Origin: Agathobaculum sp. Marseille-P7918
GTDB lineage: Bacteria > Bacillota > Clostridia > Oscillospirales > Butyricicoccaceae
Assembly: GCF_900625105.1 (NCBI RefSeq)
Contig: NZ_UYYD01000006.1
Coordinates: 57,749-121,748 of the forward strand
Length of the DNA stretch: 64,000 bases
Direction of reading: 5' to 3'
Below the pieces are notes generated by a model, which saw nothing but the letters and a program-made list of their open reading frames with translations, made no database searches and had not been told where the DNA came from. Each line of letters starts with the position of its first letter. The first letter of the stretch is position 1. Made by a program: the position numbers and the translations under genes. Below are positions 44,553 through 54,006 of the stretch, piece by piece.

Positions 44553-44581
44553 ATTGCCCCGCAGATGTCCTGCGGGGCAAT
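44553..44581 (-). terminator. Hairpin between guaB and the ClC gene
   Basis: TTGCCCCGCAG (44554-44564) and CTGCGGGGCAA (44570-44580) form a perfect 11-bp stem around ATGTC. The T-run after it on the minus strand is short (TTCTT), so termination may be partial. Confidence 0.65.
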
Positions 44582-44621
44582 CTTTTCAGACGCAGTTTGC
44601 GGTCCTTTGCCGCAGTGATGC

Positions 44622-46127
44622 TTACTTGCTGGTTGTGGAAGTCTCTTTGAGCACAACGTCGTGCGCGCCGCCTTCGACGATCGAAGTGGCGGATACCAAC
44701 GTGATCTTGGCCTTCTTCTGGAACTCCGGAATGGAGAGCGAGCCACAGTTGCACATGGTCGAACGGACCTTGCTCAGCGTCAGGCCGAGGTTATCCTTGA
44801 GCGAGCCGGCGTACGGTACATAAGAATCGACGCCTTCCTCGAAGGACAGCTTGGCCTCGCCGCCCATATCGTAGCGCTGCCAGTTGCGCGCGCGGGACGA
44901 ACCTTCGCCCCAGTATTCCTTCATGTAGCTGCCGTTGATGTTGACCTTGTTGGTCGGGGACTCGTCAAAACGCGAGAAGTAACGGCCGAGCATGAGGAAA
45001 TCCGCGCCCATCGCGAGCGCCAGCGTGCAGTGATAGTCGTGTACGATGCCGCCGTCCGAGCAGATCGGCACATAAATGCCGGTCTCGAGGAAATACTCGT
45101 CGCGCGCCGCGGCAACCTCGATCAGTGCGGTTGCCTGACCGCGGCCGATGCCCTTCTGCTCACGGGTGATGCAGATCGAACCGCCGCCGATACCGACCTT
45201 GACGAAGTCCGCGCCCGCGTCCGCCAGGAAGCGGAAGCCTTCGCGATCCACCACGTTGCCCGCGCCGACCTTGACACTGTCGCCGTAGTTCTCACGGATC
45301 CAGGCAAGCGTGCGGCTCTGCCACTCGGAGAAGCCTTCGGAAGAGTCGATGCACAGCACATCCGCACCGGCATCCACCAGCGCCGGCACGCGCTCCGCAT
45401 AGTCACGGGTGTTGATGCCCGCGCCGACCACATAGCGCTTGTGCTCGTCGAGCAGCTCGAGCGAGTTGGCCTTGTGGCTGTCATAGTCCTTGCGGAACAC
45501 CATATAAACCAGATGCTGCTCGTCATCCACGAGCGGCAGCGAATTGAGCTTGTGATCCCAGATGATGTCGTTTGCCACCTTGAGGGTGGTGTCCGCCGGC
45601 GCGGTGACCAGCTTTTCAAACGGCGTCATAAACTCGGATACCGGCACGTTGCGCTCCATGCGGGAAACGCGGTAGTCACGGCTGGTGACGATGCCGAGCA
45701 GGCGGCCGGTGGCCGTGCCGTCGTCGGTGACGGCCATGGTCGAGTGACCGGTCTTTGCCTTCAGTTCGAGTACATCCGCGAGCGTCTGCTCCGGGCGCAG
45801 GTTGGAATCGGATACGATGAAACCTGCCTTGTAGGACTTTACGCGAGCGACCATCGCCGCTTCGCTTTCAATGGTCTGCGAACCATAAATAAAGGAGATG
45901 CCGCCCTCCTGTGCCAGCGCAATTGCCATGCGGTCGTCCGAAACCGCCTGCATGATGGCCGAAACCATCGGGATGTTGGCATACAGCGCCGACTGCTCGC
46001 CCTTGTGGTACTTGACGATCGGGGTGCGCAGGCTGACGTTCGCCGGGATGCATTCAGCGGAGGAATACCCCGGCACAAGCAGATATTCGTTGAACGTATG
46101 CGAAGGTTCACTGAAATAATATGCCAT
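44622..46127 (-). CDS. guaB: Inosine-5'-monophosphate dehydrogenase
   Basis: GuaB oxidises IMP to XMP, the committed step to guanine nucleotides. The 501-residue product has the TIM barrel interrupted by two CBS repeats (about residues 100-215, around [20 protein letters not shown]). The catalytic cysteine loop is [19 protein letters not shown], and [29 protein letters not shown] binds the phosphate. It lacks the ICPGSICTTR-like exact consensus but keeps GSICxTR. The ATG at 46127 follows AAGGAG; the gene has its own promoter. Confidence 0.95.
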   Translation of the reverse strand: MAYYFSEPSHTFNEYLLVPGYSSAECIPANVSLRTPIVKYHKGEQSALYANIPMVSAIMQAVSDDRMAIALAQEGGISFIYGSQTIESEAAMVARVKSYKAGFIVSDSNLRPEQTLADVLELKAKTGHSTMAVTDDGTATGRLLGIVTSRDYRVSRMERNVPVSEFMTPFEKLVTAPADTTLKVANDIIWDHKLNSLPLVDDEQHLVYMVFRKDYDSHKANSLELLDEHKRYVVGAGINTRDYAERVPALVDAGADVLCIDSSEGFSEWQSRTLAWIRENYGDSVKVGAGNVVDREGFRFLADAGADFVKVGIGGGSICITREQKGIGRGQATALIEVAAARDEYFLETGIYVPICSDGGIVHDYHCTLALAMGADFLMLGRYFSRFDESPTNKVNINGSYMKEYWGEGSSRARNWQRYDMGGEAKLSFEEGVDSYVPYAGSLKDNLGLTLSKVRSTMCNCGSLSIPEFQKKAKITLVSATSIVEGGAHDVVLKETSTTSK

Positions 46128-46178
46128 AAAGTTTCTCCTTTTCTCCATTCCTGTTTTCCGAATTCTATGTTGATCTTT

Positions 46179-46207
46179 ATTATATCCTTTTTGCGGAACA
46201 AAGTAAA
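46179..46207 (-). promoter_or_regulatory. Sigma-A promoter of guaB
   Basis: TTTACT (46202-46207) and consensus TATAAT (46179-46184) on the minus strand are 17 bases apart. Confidence 0.7.
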
Positions 46208-46265
46208 GCGGGCATGTGACAGTTTTTGCGCTTATTTGCCAGCCGTCCGTTATGCAAAAACGCAA

Positions 46266-46303
46266 AAAGAAAGAACCGCGGTTTATCTGGCAAACCGCGG
46301 TTC
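46266..46303 (-). terminator. Terminator downstream of addA
   Basis: GAACCGCGGTTT (46273-46284) and AAACCGCGGTTC (46292-46303) form a perfect 12-bp stem; on the minus strand TTTCTTTTTG follows. It ends the addBA transcript, or a short RNA starting after addA (see findings). Confidence 0.75.
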
Positions 46304-46453
46304 CCTCTTTTGGAAATGAGGAATGAATGTTATGGGCGAGTAAATGGTTGCGGGGTCGTCCGGTCTTTGTCCGGTTCCCCTTGCTTTTTTCGTTTTCAGG
46401 TTAGCATGTTCCCTGTGCCCTGTCAACCGCCCGCCCGTGATTTTAACGCAATC
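46304..46453. other. Intergenic stretch between guaB promoter side and addA
   Basis: No gene is seen. The minus strand has TTGACA (46421-46426), 17 bases, then TAACCT (46398-46403), a possible weak promoter pointing toward the terminator at 46266-46303. The stretch also folds into a GGGG/CCCC hairpin with an inner CCGG/CCGG pair. Confidence 0.4.
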
Positions 46454-49400
46454 TTAACTGTCCTCGGTCTGCCAGCTTGCGCCGCTGTGGAAGAAATACA
46501 GCACACACTGCCGCACCGGACGCGCAAACACCTCGCGCACCGCCAGCGCGTAGGCCTGCATCTGCGCGCGGTACTGCGCGGCGCGCGCCGGGATGCCGTC
46601 CTCGCTCACCCGGTCGGTCTTGAAGTCCAGAATCACGAACCCCTCCGGCGTGTCGATCAGGCAGTCAATGACGCCTTGCAGCAGCACCTTTTCCTCCGGC
46701 GCCTGCTCCGCCACGGGGAAATACCGCGCCGCCGGCACCAGAACGGAGAACTTGAATTCACGCCGTACGGGATTGTGCGCCATCAGGCCGCAGTACAGGT
46801 CGGACGCGAAAAACGCCTCGATCTTGCCCGGGTCGATCGCCGCCGCCTGTTCGGGCGAAAGCAGCCGCGCCTGTTCCAGCCGCTGCCGCTCGCACTCGAC
46901 GCCGCCCGGCGCCGCGGCCGCGTCAAAGTCGCAGAACTGCATGAACAAATGGTGCGCCGTGCCGACTTCGGTCGGCGTCAGGCGGCGCTGCCCCTGCTCG
47001 AACAGCGGCGCGCGCAGCTTGGCCTCGCGGCGCGGCGGCGGGGTCTGCTCGGCAGCCTCGTCCGCGCGGTAGCCGCGCCCCAGACCGGTCGCAGTCAGCT
47101 TGCTGGGCAGCTCGGACAGAAACGCGTTGGGATACCGCAGGTACGGCTGCACCTTGTAATCCTGCGTGTCCGCATCGGCAAAGCGCAGCACCTCGGGCAG
47201 CGTGGGTTCGGCCACCTCGTCCGGCCGGAACACCTGCAAAAGGAATGCGTCGCAGTCCGTGCCGTGTTCGGGCACTTGCAGCCCGTAGGTTTCCCGCAGG
47301 GCGCGCGACGCGGGATGCCGCAGCAGCGGCGCAACGATCCACGCCAGCGGCGCACGCACCGCGCCCATGGCGTACTGCGGCAGCTCGTCGAGCATGGCCC
47401 ACTGCGCCCATTTTTGCAGCGATTTTTCCAGCGTGCCGCTCGCGGCCGTGATAATCAGCTTTTCTTTCGCCCGTGTCAGCGCAACATACAGCACGCGCAG
47501 CTCCTCGCTGACCATTTCGCGTCGCTGCTGAACCGCGACCGCCGTGCGCTCGACCGTCTGATACTGCACGCCGCGCGCCAGATCGCGGCACTTGGAGCCG
47601 AAGCCCAGCTCCTTGTGCACCAGCACCGGCTCGCGCAGGTCGATCTCGTTAAACTGGCTCGCGCAGCCCGCCACGATCACCACCGGGAACTCCAAGCCCT
47701 TGGATTTGTGGATGGACAGAATGCGCACCGCGCCGCCCGTCGCCTCCGCGCCGACGGTCTGGAAGTCCTCCCCGGTCTCCTGCATGCCGCGCAGCAGCCG
47801 CACAAAATCGAACAGGCCGCGGTAACCCTGCGATTCAAACACGCGCGCCCGCTCGAAAAAGGCGAGCAGGTTTGACTGCCGCTGCGCACCGTTCGGCAGC
47901 GCACCGTACAGGCCGAGCGCGCCCGTGCGGTCGTAAATCTCCCACAGCAAGCGGTACACCGGCTGGTCGCAGGCAAACGTGCGCAGATCGTCCAGCTGCT
48001 GCAAAAACAGTTCGGCCTTGTCAAACTGACTGCGGGACGCGGCCAGCGCGTCGTAAAAGCTGACGCTGCGGTTGGTCAGGCGGATGTCGGCCAGCTCCTG
48101 CTCGGTAAAGCCATAGAGCGGTGAGCGCAGCACGCCAATGAGATCGACATCCTGCCGCGGGTTGTCGATGACCGACAGCATGGACACCATCGTGCCGACC
48201 TCGGCCGTGCCCAGCAGCCCGCCGCGCTCCTCCGCGCTCGCGGTCAAACCGGCCTGCTCGAGCTGCGCGATAAACGCCTGCGCGCGCGGTTTGGGCGAGC
48301 GCAGCAGGATGACGATATCGCCCGGCGTCACCGGACGCATCGCCCCGGTCTCCTTATCCCGCACCGGAAAGCCCTCGTCGATGAGCGCGCGAATGCGGTT
48401 TGCCACCAACCGCGCTTCCAGCGTGGTTTTATCCGGCGCGTCGTCGTCCTCGCCCAGTCCCGCGGCGTCCAGCAGCAGCACTTCAGTTTTGTAGCGTGCG
48501 TGCCCTGCGTCCGGGTACTCCATGCCCAGATGCAGCGCCTCGCGGTCGGTGTATTTCAGGTCGCCCACGGTTTCGCCCATGACCGCCGAAAACAGGTAGT
48601 TGCACGCGTCCAGCACCGCTGCGCGCGAGCGGAAGTTCTGCCCGAGCACCACGCGGCGCGGCGCGCCGTCCTCCGCTTTGTCCGCGTCGGCAAAGGCGCG
48701 GTATTTTTGCAGGAAGATGGACGGGTCGGCCAGGCGGAACCCGTAAATGCTCTGCTTGACGTCACCGACCAGAAACAGGTTGCGCTCGTCCTGTGACAGC
48801 GCACGAAAGATCGCGTCCTGCACGGCGTTGGTGTCCTGATACTCGTCCACCGCAATCTCCGCATATTGCGCGGACAGCGTTTTGGCCAGCGCCGAGGGCT
48901 GCGCCCCGTCGTACAGCAGGCGCACCGCAAAGTGCTCGAGGTCATTGAAATCCGCGGCGTTCCGCGCGCGCTTGGCCTCGGAAAACGCCTGCTCAAACGC
49001 GTTTACCATGTCGATCAGCGCGGAGAGCGCGGGCGCGGTCAGCGCGCGGTCCTCGGCCGCCTCCTGCGCGGTCACGGTCAGCCACTTTTCGCGGATGGTC
49101 TTGGCAACCGTTTTCCACTCCTCGCGCAGCGCCTTGATCTCCTCGAGAAACGCCTTGTCCTCGAACTTGCGCGCAGCCTTAAGCCGGTCAAACGTGATCG
49201 ACCGCGCCGCCTCAACGCAGGCGTCCCAGTCGCCGCCGCGCAGCGCGTCCAGCAGGCGCTCGGCTTGGTTCAAGTCGCTTGTCAGCGCGGGCAGATAGGT
49301 GTCATACAGCTCGTCGATGCCGGTCACGGCGTCCACCGCCATGCGCAGGAAGGCCGCGCCGTGCTCGGCCGCGGCACGCGCCTGCGCGCGCAGCACGGCA

Positions 49401-50023
49401 GCGTGCGGCGTGTCCATGCCGTCCGCGTACAGCCCCTGCCGCACGGTTTCAAGAAACGCGCGCGGGTCGGGATGCGCCTGAATTTTCTCGTAGGTGCCCA
49501 AAATCACGTCGCCCAGCTTTTTGTCGTCGCGCCCAGCGGTCAGCAGATCGCACAGCGCAAAAAAGCCCGGCTCGCCGCGCTCATAGGCCGCGTCGAGCAC
49601 CTCTTCCAGCACTTCGGCGCGCAGGATTTTGCCCTCCTGCTCATCCATCAACCGGAAATCGGGCGCGATGCCGAGCGCAGCGGCCTGCTCACGTGCGAGC
49701 GACAGGCATAGCGCGTGCACGGTCGTGATCTTCGCCCGGTGCACCAAAAACAGCTGGCGGCGCAGGCGGGTATCCTGCGGGTCGCGCGCGACTGCCTGCG
49801 CCAGCGCCGCGCCGATTCGCTCGCGCATCTCGGCCGCGGCAGCGTTGGTGAAGGTCACCAGCAGCAGCCGGTCGATGTCCACCGGGTCGCGCGGATCGGT
49901 CAGGCGGGTCAGCACCCGCTCGACCAGCACGGCAGTCTTGCCCGAGCCGGCCGCCGCCGAAACGAGCAGCGTGCCGCCCCGGTTTTCGATCGCGGTCTGT
50001 TGGTCTTTTGTCCACTGCGGCAT
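46454..50023 (-). CDS. addA: ATP-dependent helicase/nuclease subunit AddA
   Basis: AddA is the UvrD-type helicase and 3'-strand nuclease of the AddAB complex that processes double-strand breaks before RecA loading. The 1189-residue product has Walker A in LLVSAAAGSGKTAVLVERVL (about residues 22-41), VTFTNAAAAEMRERI (motif Ia), VDEYQDTNAVQDAIF (motif II), LVGDVKQSIYGFRLADPSIF (motif III) and LSIHKSKGLEFPVVIV (motif V). The C-terminal RecB-type nuclease carries VILDFKTDRV. The ATG at 50023 has GGAGG 8 bases upstream. It begins one base after the addB stop region. Confidence 0.96.
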   Translation of the reverse strand: MPQWTKDQQTAIENRGGTLLVSAAAGSGKTAVLVERVLTRLTDPRDPVDIDRLLLVTFTNAAAAEMRERIGAALAQAVARDPQDTRLRRQLFLVHRAKITTVHALCLSLAREQAAALGIAPDFRLMDEQEGKILRAEVLEEVLDAAYERGEPGFFALCDLLTAGRDDKKLGDVILGTYEKIQAHPDPRAFLETVRQGLYADGMDTPHAAVLRAQARAAAEHGAAFLRMAVDAVTGIDELYDTYLPALTSDLNQAERLLDALRGGDWDACVEAARSITFDRLKAARKFEDKAFLEEIKALREEWKTVAKTIREKWLTVTAQEAAEDRALTAPALSALIDMVNAFEQAFSEAKRARNAADFNDLEHFAVRLLYDGAQPSALAKTLSAQYAEIAVDEYQDTNAVQDAIFRALSQDERNLFLVGDVKQSIYGFRLADPSIFLQKYRAFADADKAEDGAPRRVVLGQNFRSRAAVLDACNYLFSAVMGETVGDLKYTDREALHLGMEYPDAGHARYKTEVLLLDAAGLGEDDDAPDKTTLEARLVANRIRALIDEGFPVRDKETGAMRPVTPGDIVILLRSPKPRAQAFIAQLEQAGLTASAEERGGLLGTAEVGTMVSMLSVIDNPRQDVDLIGVLRSPLYGFTEQELADIRLTNRSVSFYDALAASRSQFDKAELFLQQLDDLRTFACDQPVYRLLWEIYDRTGALGLYGALPNGAQRQSNLLAFFERARVFESQGYRGLFDFVRLLRGMQETGEDFQTVGAEATGGAVRILSIHKSKGLEFPVVIVAGCASQFNEIDLREPVLVHKELGFGSKCRDLARGVQYQTVERTAVAVQQRREMVSEELRVLYVALTRAKEKLIITAASGTLEKSLQKWAQWAMLDELPQYAMGAVRAPLAWIVAPLLRHPASRALRETYGLQVPEHGTDCDAFLLQVFRPDEVAEPTLPEVLRFADADTQDYKVQPYLRYPNAFLSELPSKLTATGLGRGYRADEAAEQTPPPRREAKLRAPLFEQGQRRLTPTEVGTAHHLFMQFCDFDAAAAPGGVECERQRLEQARLLSPEQAAAIDPGKIEAFFASDLYCGLMAHNPVRREFKFSVLVPAARYFPVAEQAPEEKVLLQGVIDCLIDTPEGFVILDFKTDRVSEDGIPARAAQYRAQMQAYALAVREVFARPVRQCVLYFFHSGASWQTEDS

Positions 50024-50024
50024 G

Positions 50025-53000
50025 TCACTCACCTCCCGTCTGCTGCCAGAATTCTTCGTCGGTCAAATGCTTCAAAAAGCGCGCCTTGTCGCCCGCCGTT
50101 TCGTCAAAGCGGCAGGCCGCGCGAAATTCGCACCAGTCGCAATAGCTCGACTGCTTATCCTTTTTGCAAGGATCGGCCGTCACGCTGCCCGCGCGCAGCT
50201 CCTTGCCCATTTCGAGCAGCTTTTTGTGCGTGTAGCGTGCGAGCCGCCCGAACTTCTCCAGATCGGCCACCGCGCTTTTGGCCGCAAGCGAAGGCGCGTC
50301 CTCGCCCTTTTTGACCTTGATGGACACGGGCAGAAAACGGCCGTCGCCCTCCAGTCCGTGCTCCATCGCGTCGAGCAGCTCCATGTCGTCCGACAGCAGG
50401 CCGCTGCGGCGCAGCGCCTTGTCGCGCAGGGCGCGCAGCGTGTCCTCATCCGTGTTGCGCGCGGCTTCGGGCAGTTCCTCCCGCACCGGTACATATAATA
50501 CGCCCGCGGGCACGATCTCGCTCAGCTCGGCTTCCAGCCGCGTGCGGTAGCGCTCAAGTCCCTCCTGCTGCAAGGCGTACAGATAAATCACCAGCTGCAT
50601 GTTCAGCCCATACCAGATATCCGACAGCGAGAACGACTTTTTGCCGCTCTTGTAGTCCATCACGCGCAGATACAGCCGCCCGTTTTTGATATAGCCGTCC
50701 ACGCGGTCCACCTTGCCGGACAGCGACACATCGCCGTCCTCATCCTCGCAGGTGACCGGCGGCAGATCGCCCCCGCGCGAGAAATCCACCTCGTAGTCGA
50801 TGGGTTCAAAGTCGGACACGCGCAGCTCTTCCAACACATTTTCCACAATCTGCTCGGCCGTGCGCGCCAGCCGCCCGAACAAGTAACGGAAGCGCGCCGT
50901 GCGCGTTTCCAGTCCGCCCAGTTCCTCGCGCACATACTGCCGCACGACCGCGCGGCACACACGCCTGACAGTCTCCTGGTCGGCAGATGCCGCGCCGCCC
51001 TCGCGTTTGCCCAACTCGGCCAGCGCATGCTCGAGCACATAATGCAGGAACGTACCGGTTTCAAGCGCGTCAAACCGCGCCACCTTGCGCGGCTTGGCCT
51101 TGAGGCCGTACTGCATGAAAAACGCAAAGCGGCAGGAATAAAAGGTATCCACACGCGACGCGGTCAGGTTGAGATGCTTGCCGTACAAGCCCTCGATCGT
51201 GTGCAGATTTTCCAGCGGGCCGCGCCCACGCCGCTGTGCCGCGGCGCGATGCACCCGCTCGTCATCCTGATAAAAGTCATAGGCGGCGCGCACCGCGGGC
51301 GAACGGTCGCCCGACAGATAGGCGCACGCGAGCTCGACCGCCGGGCGCTCAGCCTGCAAGCGGTCGCGCACGGTTTGCGCCTGATGTGCGTCCAGCGGCA
51401 CGCCGGGCAGCAGGCTGCGCACCGTGCCGATAAAATACGAAGGCCGCGTCTCGCCGCCGGCGGCGTCCGCCGTGTGATACGACAGCAGCAGCTCGTCCGA
51501 CGGGCACGCCAGCGCGCGGTACAGCGTCTCCTGCTCCATGAGCAGGCGCTCGGCGCCATATGCCTTGAGCTCCACGCCCAGCGCGTCCAGCTTGTCCCGG
51601 TCCATATCGCTCAAGAGCGAGGTCGACGCCGTCGTTTTCGGAATCAGCCCGTCGTTGACGCCGAGCAGAATGACATATTTGACCGTTTCGCCGCATACGC
51701 GCTCGATGTTGCCGCAGGTGACGCGGTCGAGCGAAACCGGGATCGACCCGACGTCATATTCGCCCAGCACCAGCCGGAACAACTGCGCAAACCGCTCGGC
51801 GGTGAGCATGGTCTCCCCACACACCCACGCGAACTGCTCCATCGCGGAAACCAGGATCTCCCACAGCTGGCGGTACTCGTCCGCCAGCTGCAGCCGCCCC
51901 GCCTGCTCGTGCGCCGCGGCGCGGTCCGCCATGCGCTGCGGCGCGTCCACTGCAAGCAGGAAATCATACAGCGCGCGCACACAGTCGGCAGCAGGGTTTT
52001 CGCCGCGCAGCCGTTCGCGCAGCGCGGCAAACGGCGCAATCGCCCGCGCGCGCAGGGCGTTGAGCTCGTCCAGCGTGGCGCGGACGTGCTCGTCGACCGG
52101 CAAGCCGTAGCCATCCGGATGCTCGGTCCAGTCGCGCTCCCACGCGCCGCCGCGGATGTTCCACGTCAGCACATAGTTTTCCAGCCGGTCCACCTCGTCG
52201 CGTGTCAGGTTAACCAGCCCGGTTTTGAGACACGAAAACATCTCTTCATACCGGAAGCCCGTGCGCACCGCGTCCAGCGCACCCATCACCAGCGCCATCG
52301 GCGGGCGGGACAGCAGGTCGGGCTTTTCCGCCAGGAACACCGGCACGTCGTACCGCGCCATCGCCATCGCCAGAAACGCGCTGTACGGCTCGATATCCCG
52401 CGCCGTGACCACGAAGTCCCGATAGCGCGCGCCCTCGTCGCGCACCTTGCGGCGGATGTAAGCCGCTGCATGTTCACACTCGTCAAAGGGAGACGCCGCC
52501 GCATACAGGCGCACGCCCGCGCATGCCTCTTCGTGCACGCCGCGCACCGGCAGCAGGCTTTCCGCCTCGACCGCGGCCAGCCCCGCCGGACGGGACAAGC
52601 GGCTTGCCCCCAGTTCGATGCGCTCAACCGGCTGGTTGTGCCGCTTTGCCATGCGGGTGAGCGTCTTGACCGTCTTACAGCCGGTCACAAAGATTTCGGG
52701 CTGGGTCAAGTCACAGGTGACCGCCGCCGCCAGCGGCACGCCCGCGGCGAGCATCGCCTCGATGACCGCCAGCTCCTGCGCAGTAAAGCCCAGAAAGCCG
52801 TCCAGATAGACCTGTGCGCCCGCCAGCACATGGCTTTCGGGCAGACGGTCGCGCAGATGAGTCAGGCGGTCGCGCGGGTCGGGCAGCGACTGCTCACACA
52901 GGCGCTCATACGCGGTCAGCAGCTGCGCGAGATCGGACAACTTGGCAGCAAGCGCCGCGTCCTCACTCTCCTGCGACGCATCAAACAACATTTGAGGCGA

Positions 53001-53393
53001 AACCGCACAGGTCTTGCACTCGTCCACCAGCTGCAGCGCCTCGCGCAGCAGTTCGGGCTTGTCCGCCAGCCCGCTCCACACCGACAGGCCGCCCTGTACG
53101 CGGCGCGCCGCTTCCTGCAAGGTGAGCAGCTGCCCCGCCGGGGTCAGCATCTGCTGCGCAAGCCCCCCGACCTCGGAAAACACGCGGTCGGCCAAACGCG
53201 AAAACGTCAGCACTTCCGCCGTGCGCGCACCATGATTTTCGGTGGCTTCCGCCAGACGGCGTTCCATCTGATGCGAGTTCAGTTCCGGAACCAGCAGAAC
53301 CTGTTTGCCCTCCCCGTTCCGGCAGGCCTGTGCGATCTCCCGCAAGATCGCCGTGGTTTTGCCGCTTGCTGCGCGGCCCGTCCAAATGCGCAT
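50025..53393 (-). CDS. addB: ATP-dependent nuclease subunit AddB
   Basis: AddB recognises Chi sites and cuts the 5' strand. The 1122-residue product has an N-terminal P-loop (WTGRAASGKTTAILREI, residues 3-19), an inactive helicase core, and a C-terminal nuclease with LRVMDYKSGKKSF. The iron-sulfur cluster cysteines are visible: one in DTFYSCRFAFFMQYGL and three in SYCDWCEFRAACRFD. The ATG at 53393 follows AAAGGAG at 8 bases. It is the first gene of the addBA operon. Confidence 0.95.
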   Translation of the reverse strand: MRIWTGRAASGKTTAILREIAQACRNGEGKQVLLVPELNSHQMERRLAEATENHGARTAEVLTFSRLADRVFSEVGGLAQQMLTPAGQLLTLQEAARRVQGGLSVWSGLADKPELLREALQLVDECKTCAVSPQMLFDASQESEDAALAAKLSDLAQLLTAYERLCEQSLPDPRDRLTHLRDRLPESHVLAGAQVYLDGFLGFTAQELAVIEAMLAAGVPLAAAVTCDLTQPEIFVTGCKTVKTLTRMAKRHNQPVERIELGASRLSRPAGLAAVEAESLLPVRGVHEEACAGVRLYAAASPFDECEHAAAYIRRKVRDEGARYRDFVVTARDIEPYSAFLAMAMARYDVPVFLAEKPDLLSRPPMALVMGALDAVRTGFRYEEMFSCLKTGLVNLTRDEVDRLENYVLTWNIRGGAWERDWTEHPDGYGLPVDEHVRATLDELNALRARAIAPFAALRERLRGENPAADCVRALYDFLLAVDAPQRMADRAAAHEQAGRLQLADEYRQLWEILVSAMEQFAWVCGETMLTAERFAQLFRLVLGEYDVGSIPVSLDRVTCGNIERVCGETVKYVILLGVNDGLIPKTTASTSLLSDMDRDKLDALGVELKAYGAERLLMEQETLYRALACPSDELLLSYHTADAAGGETRPSYFIGTVRSLLPGVPLDAHQAQTVRDRLQAERPAVELACAYLSGDRSPAVRAAYDFYQDDERVHRAAAQRRGRGPLENLHTIEGLYGKHLNLTASRVDTFYSCRFAFFMQYGLKAKPRKVARFDALETGTFLHYVLEHALAELGKREGGAASADQETVRRVCRAVVRQYVREELGGLETRTARFRYLFGRLARTAEQIVENVLEELRVSDFEPIDYEVDFSRGGDLPPVTCEDEDGDVSLSGKVDRVDGYIKNGRLYLRVMDYKSGKKSFSLSDIWYGLNMQLVIYLYALQQEGLERYRTRLEAELSEIVPAGVLYVPVREELPEAARNTDEDTLRALRDKALRRSGLLSDDMELLDAMEHGLEGDGRFLPVSIKVKKGEDAPSLAAKSAVADLEKFGRLARYTHKKLLEMGKELRAGSVTADPCKKDKQSSYCDWCEFRAACRFDETAGDKARFLKHLTDEEFWQQTGGE

Positions 53394-53418
53394 GGTACAC
53401 GCTCCTTTCGCTTGGTCT

Positions 53419-53448
53419 ATCATACCATGTCCCGGCGGCCGGACGCAA
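53419..53448 (-). promoter_or_regulatory. Promoter of the addBA operon
   Basis: TTGCGT (53443-53448) and TATGAT (53419-53424) on the minus strand are 18 bases apart, with TG before the -10 (extended -10). Confidence 0.6.
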
Positions 53449-53475
53449 CCGATTGAAAAAAATGAAAATTTATGG

Positions 53476-53504
53476 TTGACTTTTCTCCATGATTCGACTA
53501 TACT
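53476..53504 (+). promoter_or_regulatory. Sigma-A promoter of the tRNA-Phe/tRNA-Gly unit
   Basis: TTGACT (53476-53481) and TATACT (53499-53504) are 17 bases apart, 18 bases before the first tRNA. Confidence 0.8.
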
Positions 53505-53522
53505 ATATCTCGTGCTGCAAAC

Positions 53523-53598
53523 GCCTCTGTAGCTCAGTCGGTAGAGCAGGGGACTGAAAATCCCCGTGTCGGTGGTTCGATTCCGCCCGGAGGCACCA
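53523..53598 (+). tRNA. tRNA-Phe (anticodon GAA)
   Basis: The 76-nt cloverleaf is complete with encoded CCA. The acceptor stem is GCCTCTG/CGGAGGC (one wobble), the anticodon arm GGGGA-CTGAAAA-TCCCC, and the T-loop GGTTCGATTCC. The discriminator base is A. It is the likely ligand of the aro T-box. Confidence 0.97.
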
Positions 53599-53604
53599 TA
53601 ATAT

Positions 53605-53680
53605 GCGGCTGTAGCTCATCTGGTAGAGCGCCACCTTGCCAAGGTGGAGGTAGCGAGTTCGAGCCTCGTCAGCCGCTCCA
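53605..53680 (+). tRNA. tRNA-Gly (anticodon GCC)
   Basis: The 76-nt cloverleaf is complete with CCA. The acceptor stem is GCGGCTG/CAGCCGC, the anticodon arm CACCT-TGCCAA-GGTG with GCC, and the T-arm GAGTTCGAGCCTC. It is 6 bases after tRNA-Phe in the same transcript. Confidence 0.97.
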
Positions 53681-53684
53681 AAAT

Positions 53685-53717
53685 AAAAAGACCTGTCTCA
53701 GACAGGTCTTTTTATTT
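53685..53717 (+). terminator. Terminator of the tRNA unit
   Basis: AGACCTGTC (53689-53697) and GACAGGTCT (53701-53709) form a stem followed by TTTTATTTT. Confidence 0.9.
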
Positions 53718-53721
53718 TGTC

Positions 53722-53902
53722 TCACGGCCCGAGGCTCGAAAGCCCGGCAAAAAAACATGCCGGCGGCATGTTTTTTCGGGCGTGTGATTAGGCCGACTGC
53801 CCCAGTCGGCCGGAGCGACGCCAAATCCGACCTCGACGGACGGATTTTGTGTCTCGCGACAGGCAGCAGTTTTGCGCTGCAGCACCTGAAATCTCCCAAA
53901 GC
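53722..53902 (+). repeat. Cluster of palindromes after tRNA-Gly
   Basis: This gene-free stretch contains six hairpins in a row. They are GGCT-CGAA-AGCC (about 53732-53743), AAAAAACATGCC/GGCATGTTTTTT (about 53749-53775, flanked by CCCG/CGGG), GGCCGACTG-CCC-CAGTCGGCC (about 53792-53812), AAATCCG/CGGATTT (about 53824-53848), TGTC-TCGC-GACA and GCAGC/GCTGC (to about 53885). Overlapping open frames on both strands have no start signals or family features. It may be a structured RNA or a palindromic repeat unit; copies elsewhere cannot be checked here. Confidence 0.5.
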
Positions 53903-54006
53903 GGACAAGATCTGCAACTCTGCCCCTCGGTTTCCAGCCCTCCCCGCTTGTCCGCCTCCCCGCTCTGTGGTATACTCTGACCATACTATATTGAGAGGTT
54001 TTCCAC

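Noticed and set aside
46327..46405. 25-codon plus-strand open frame with GAGGA upstream (start at 46327)
   Set aside because: Spacing to the start is short, no promoter faces it and the peptide has no recognisable feature; it is more likely a by-product of the hairpin region.
46304..46453. Bacterial SRP RNA or 6S RNA after addA
   Set aside because: The conserved SRP GGAAGGA/AGCAG apical loop and the 6S open-bubble layout are not present.
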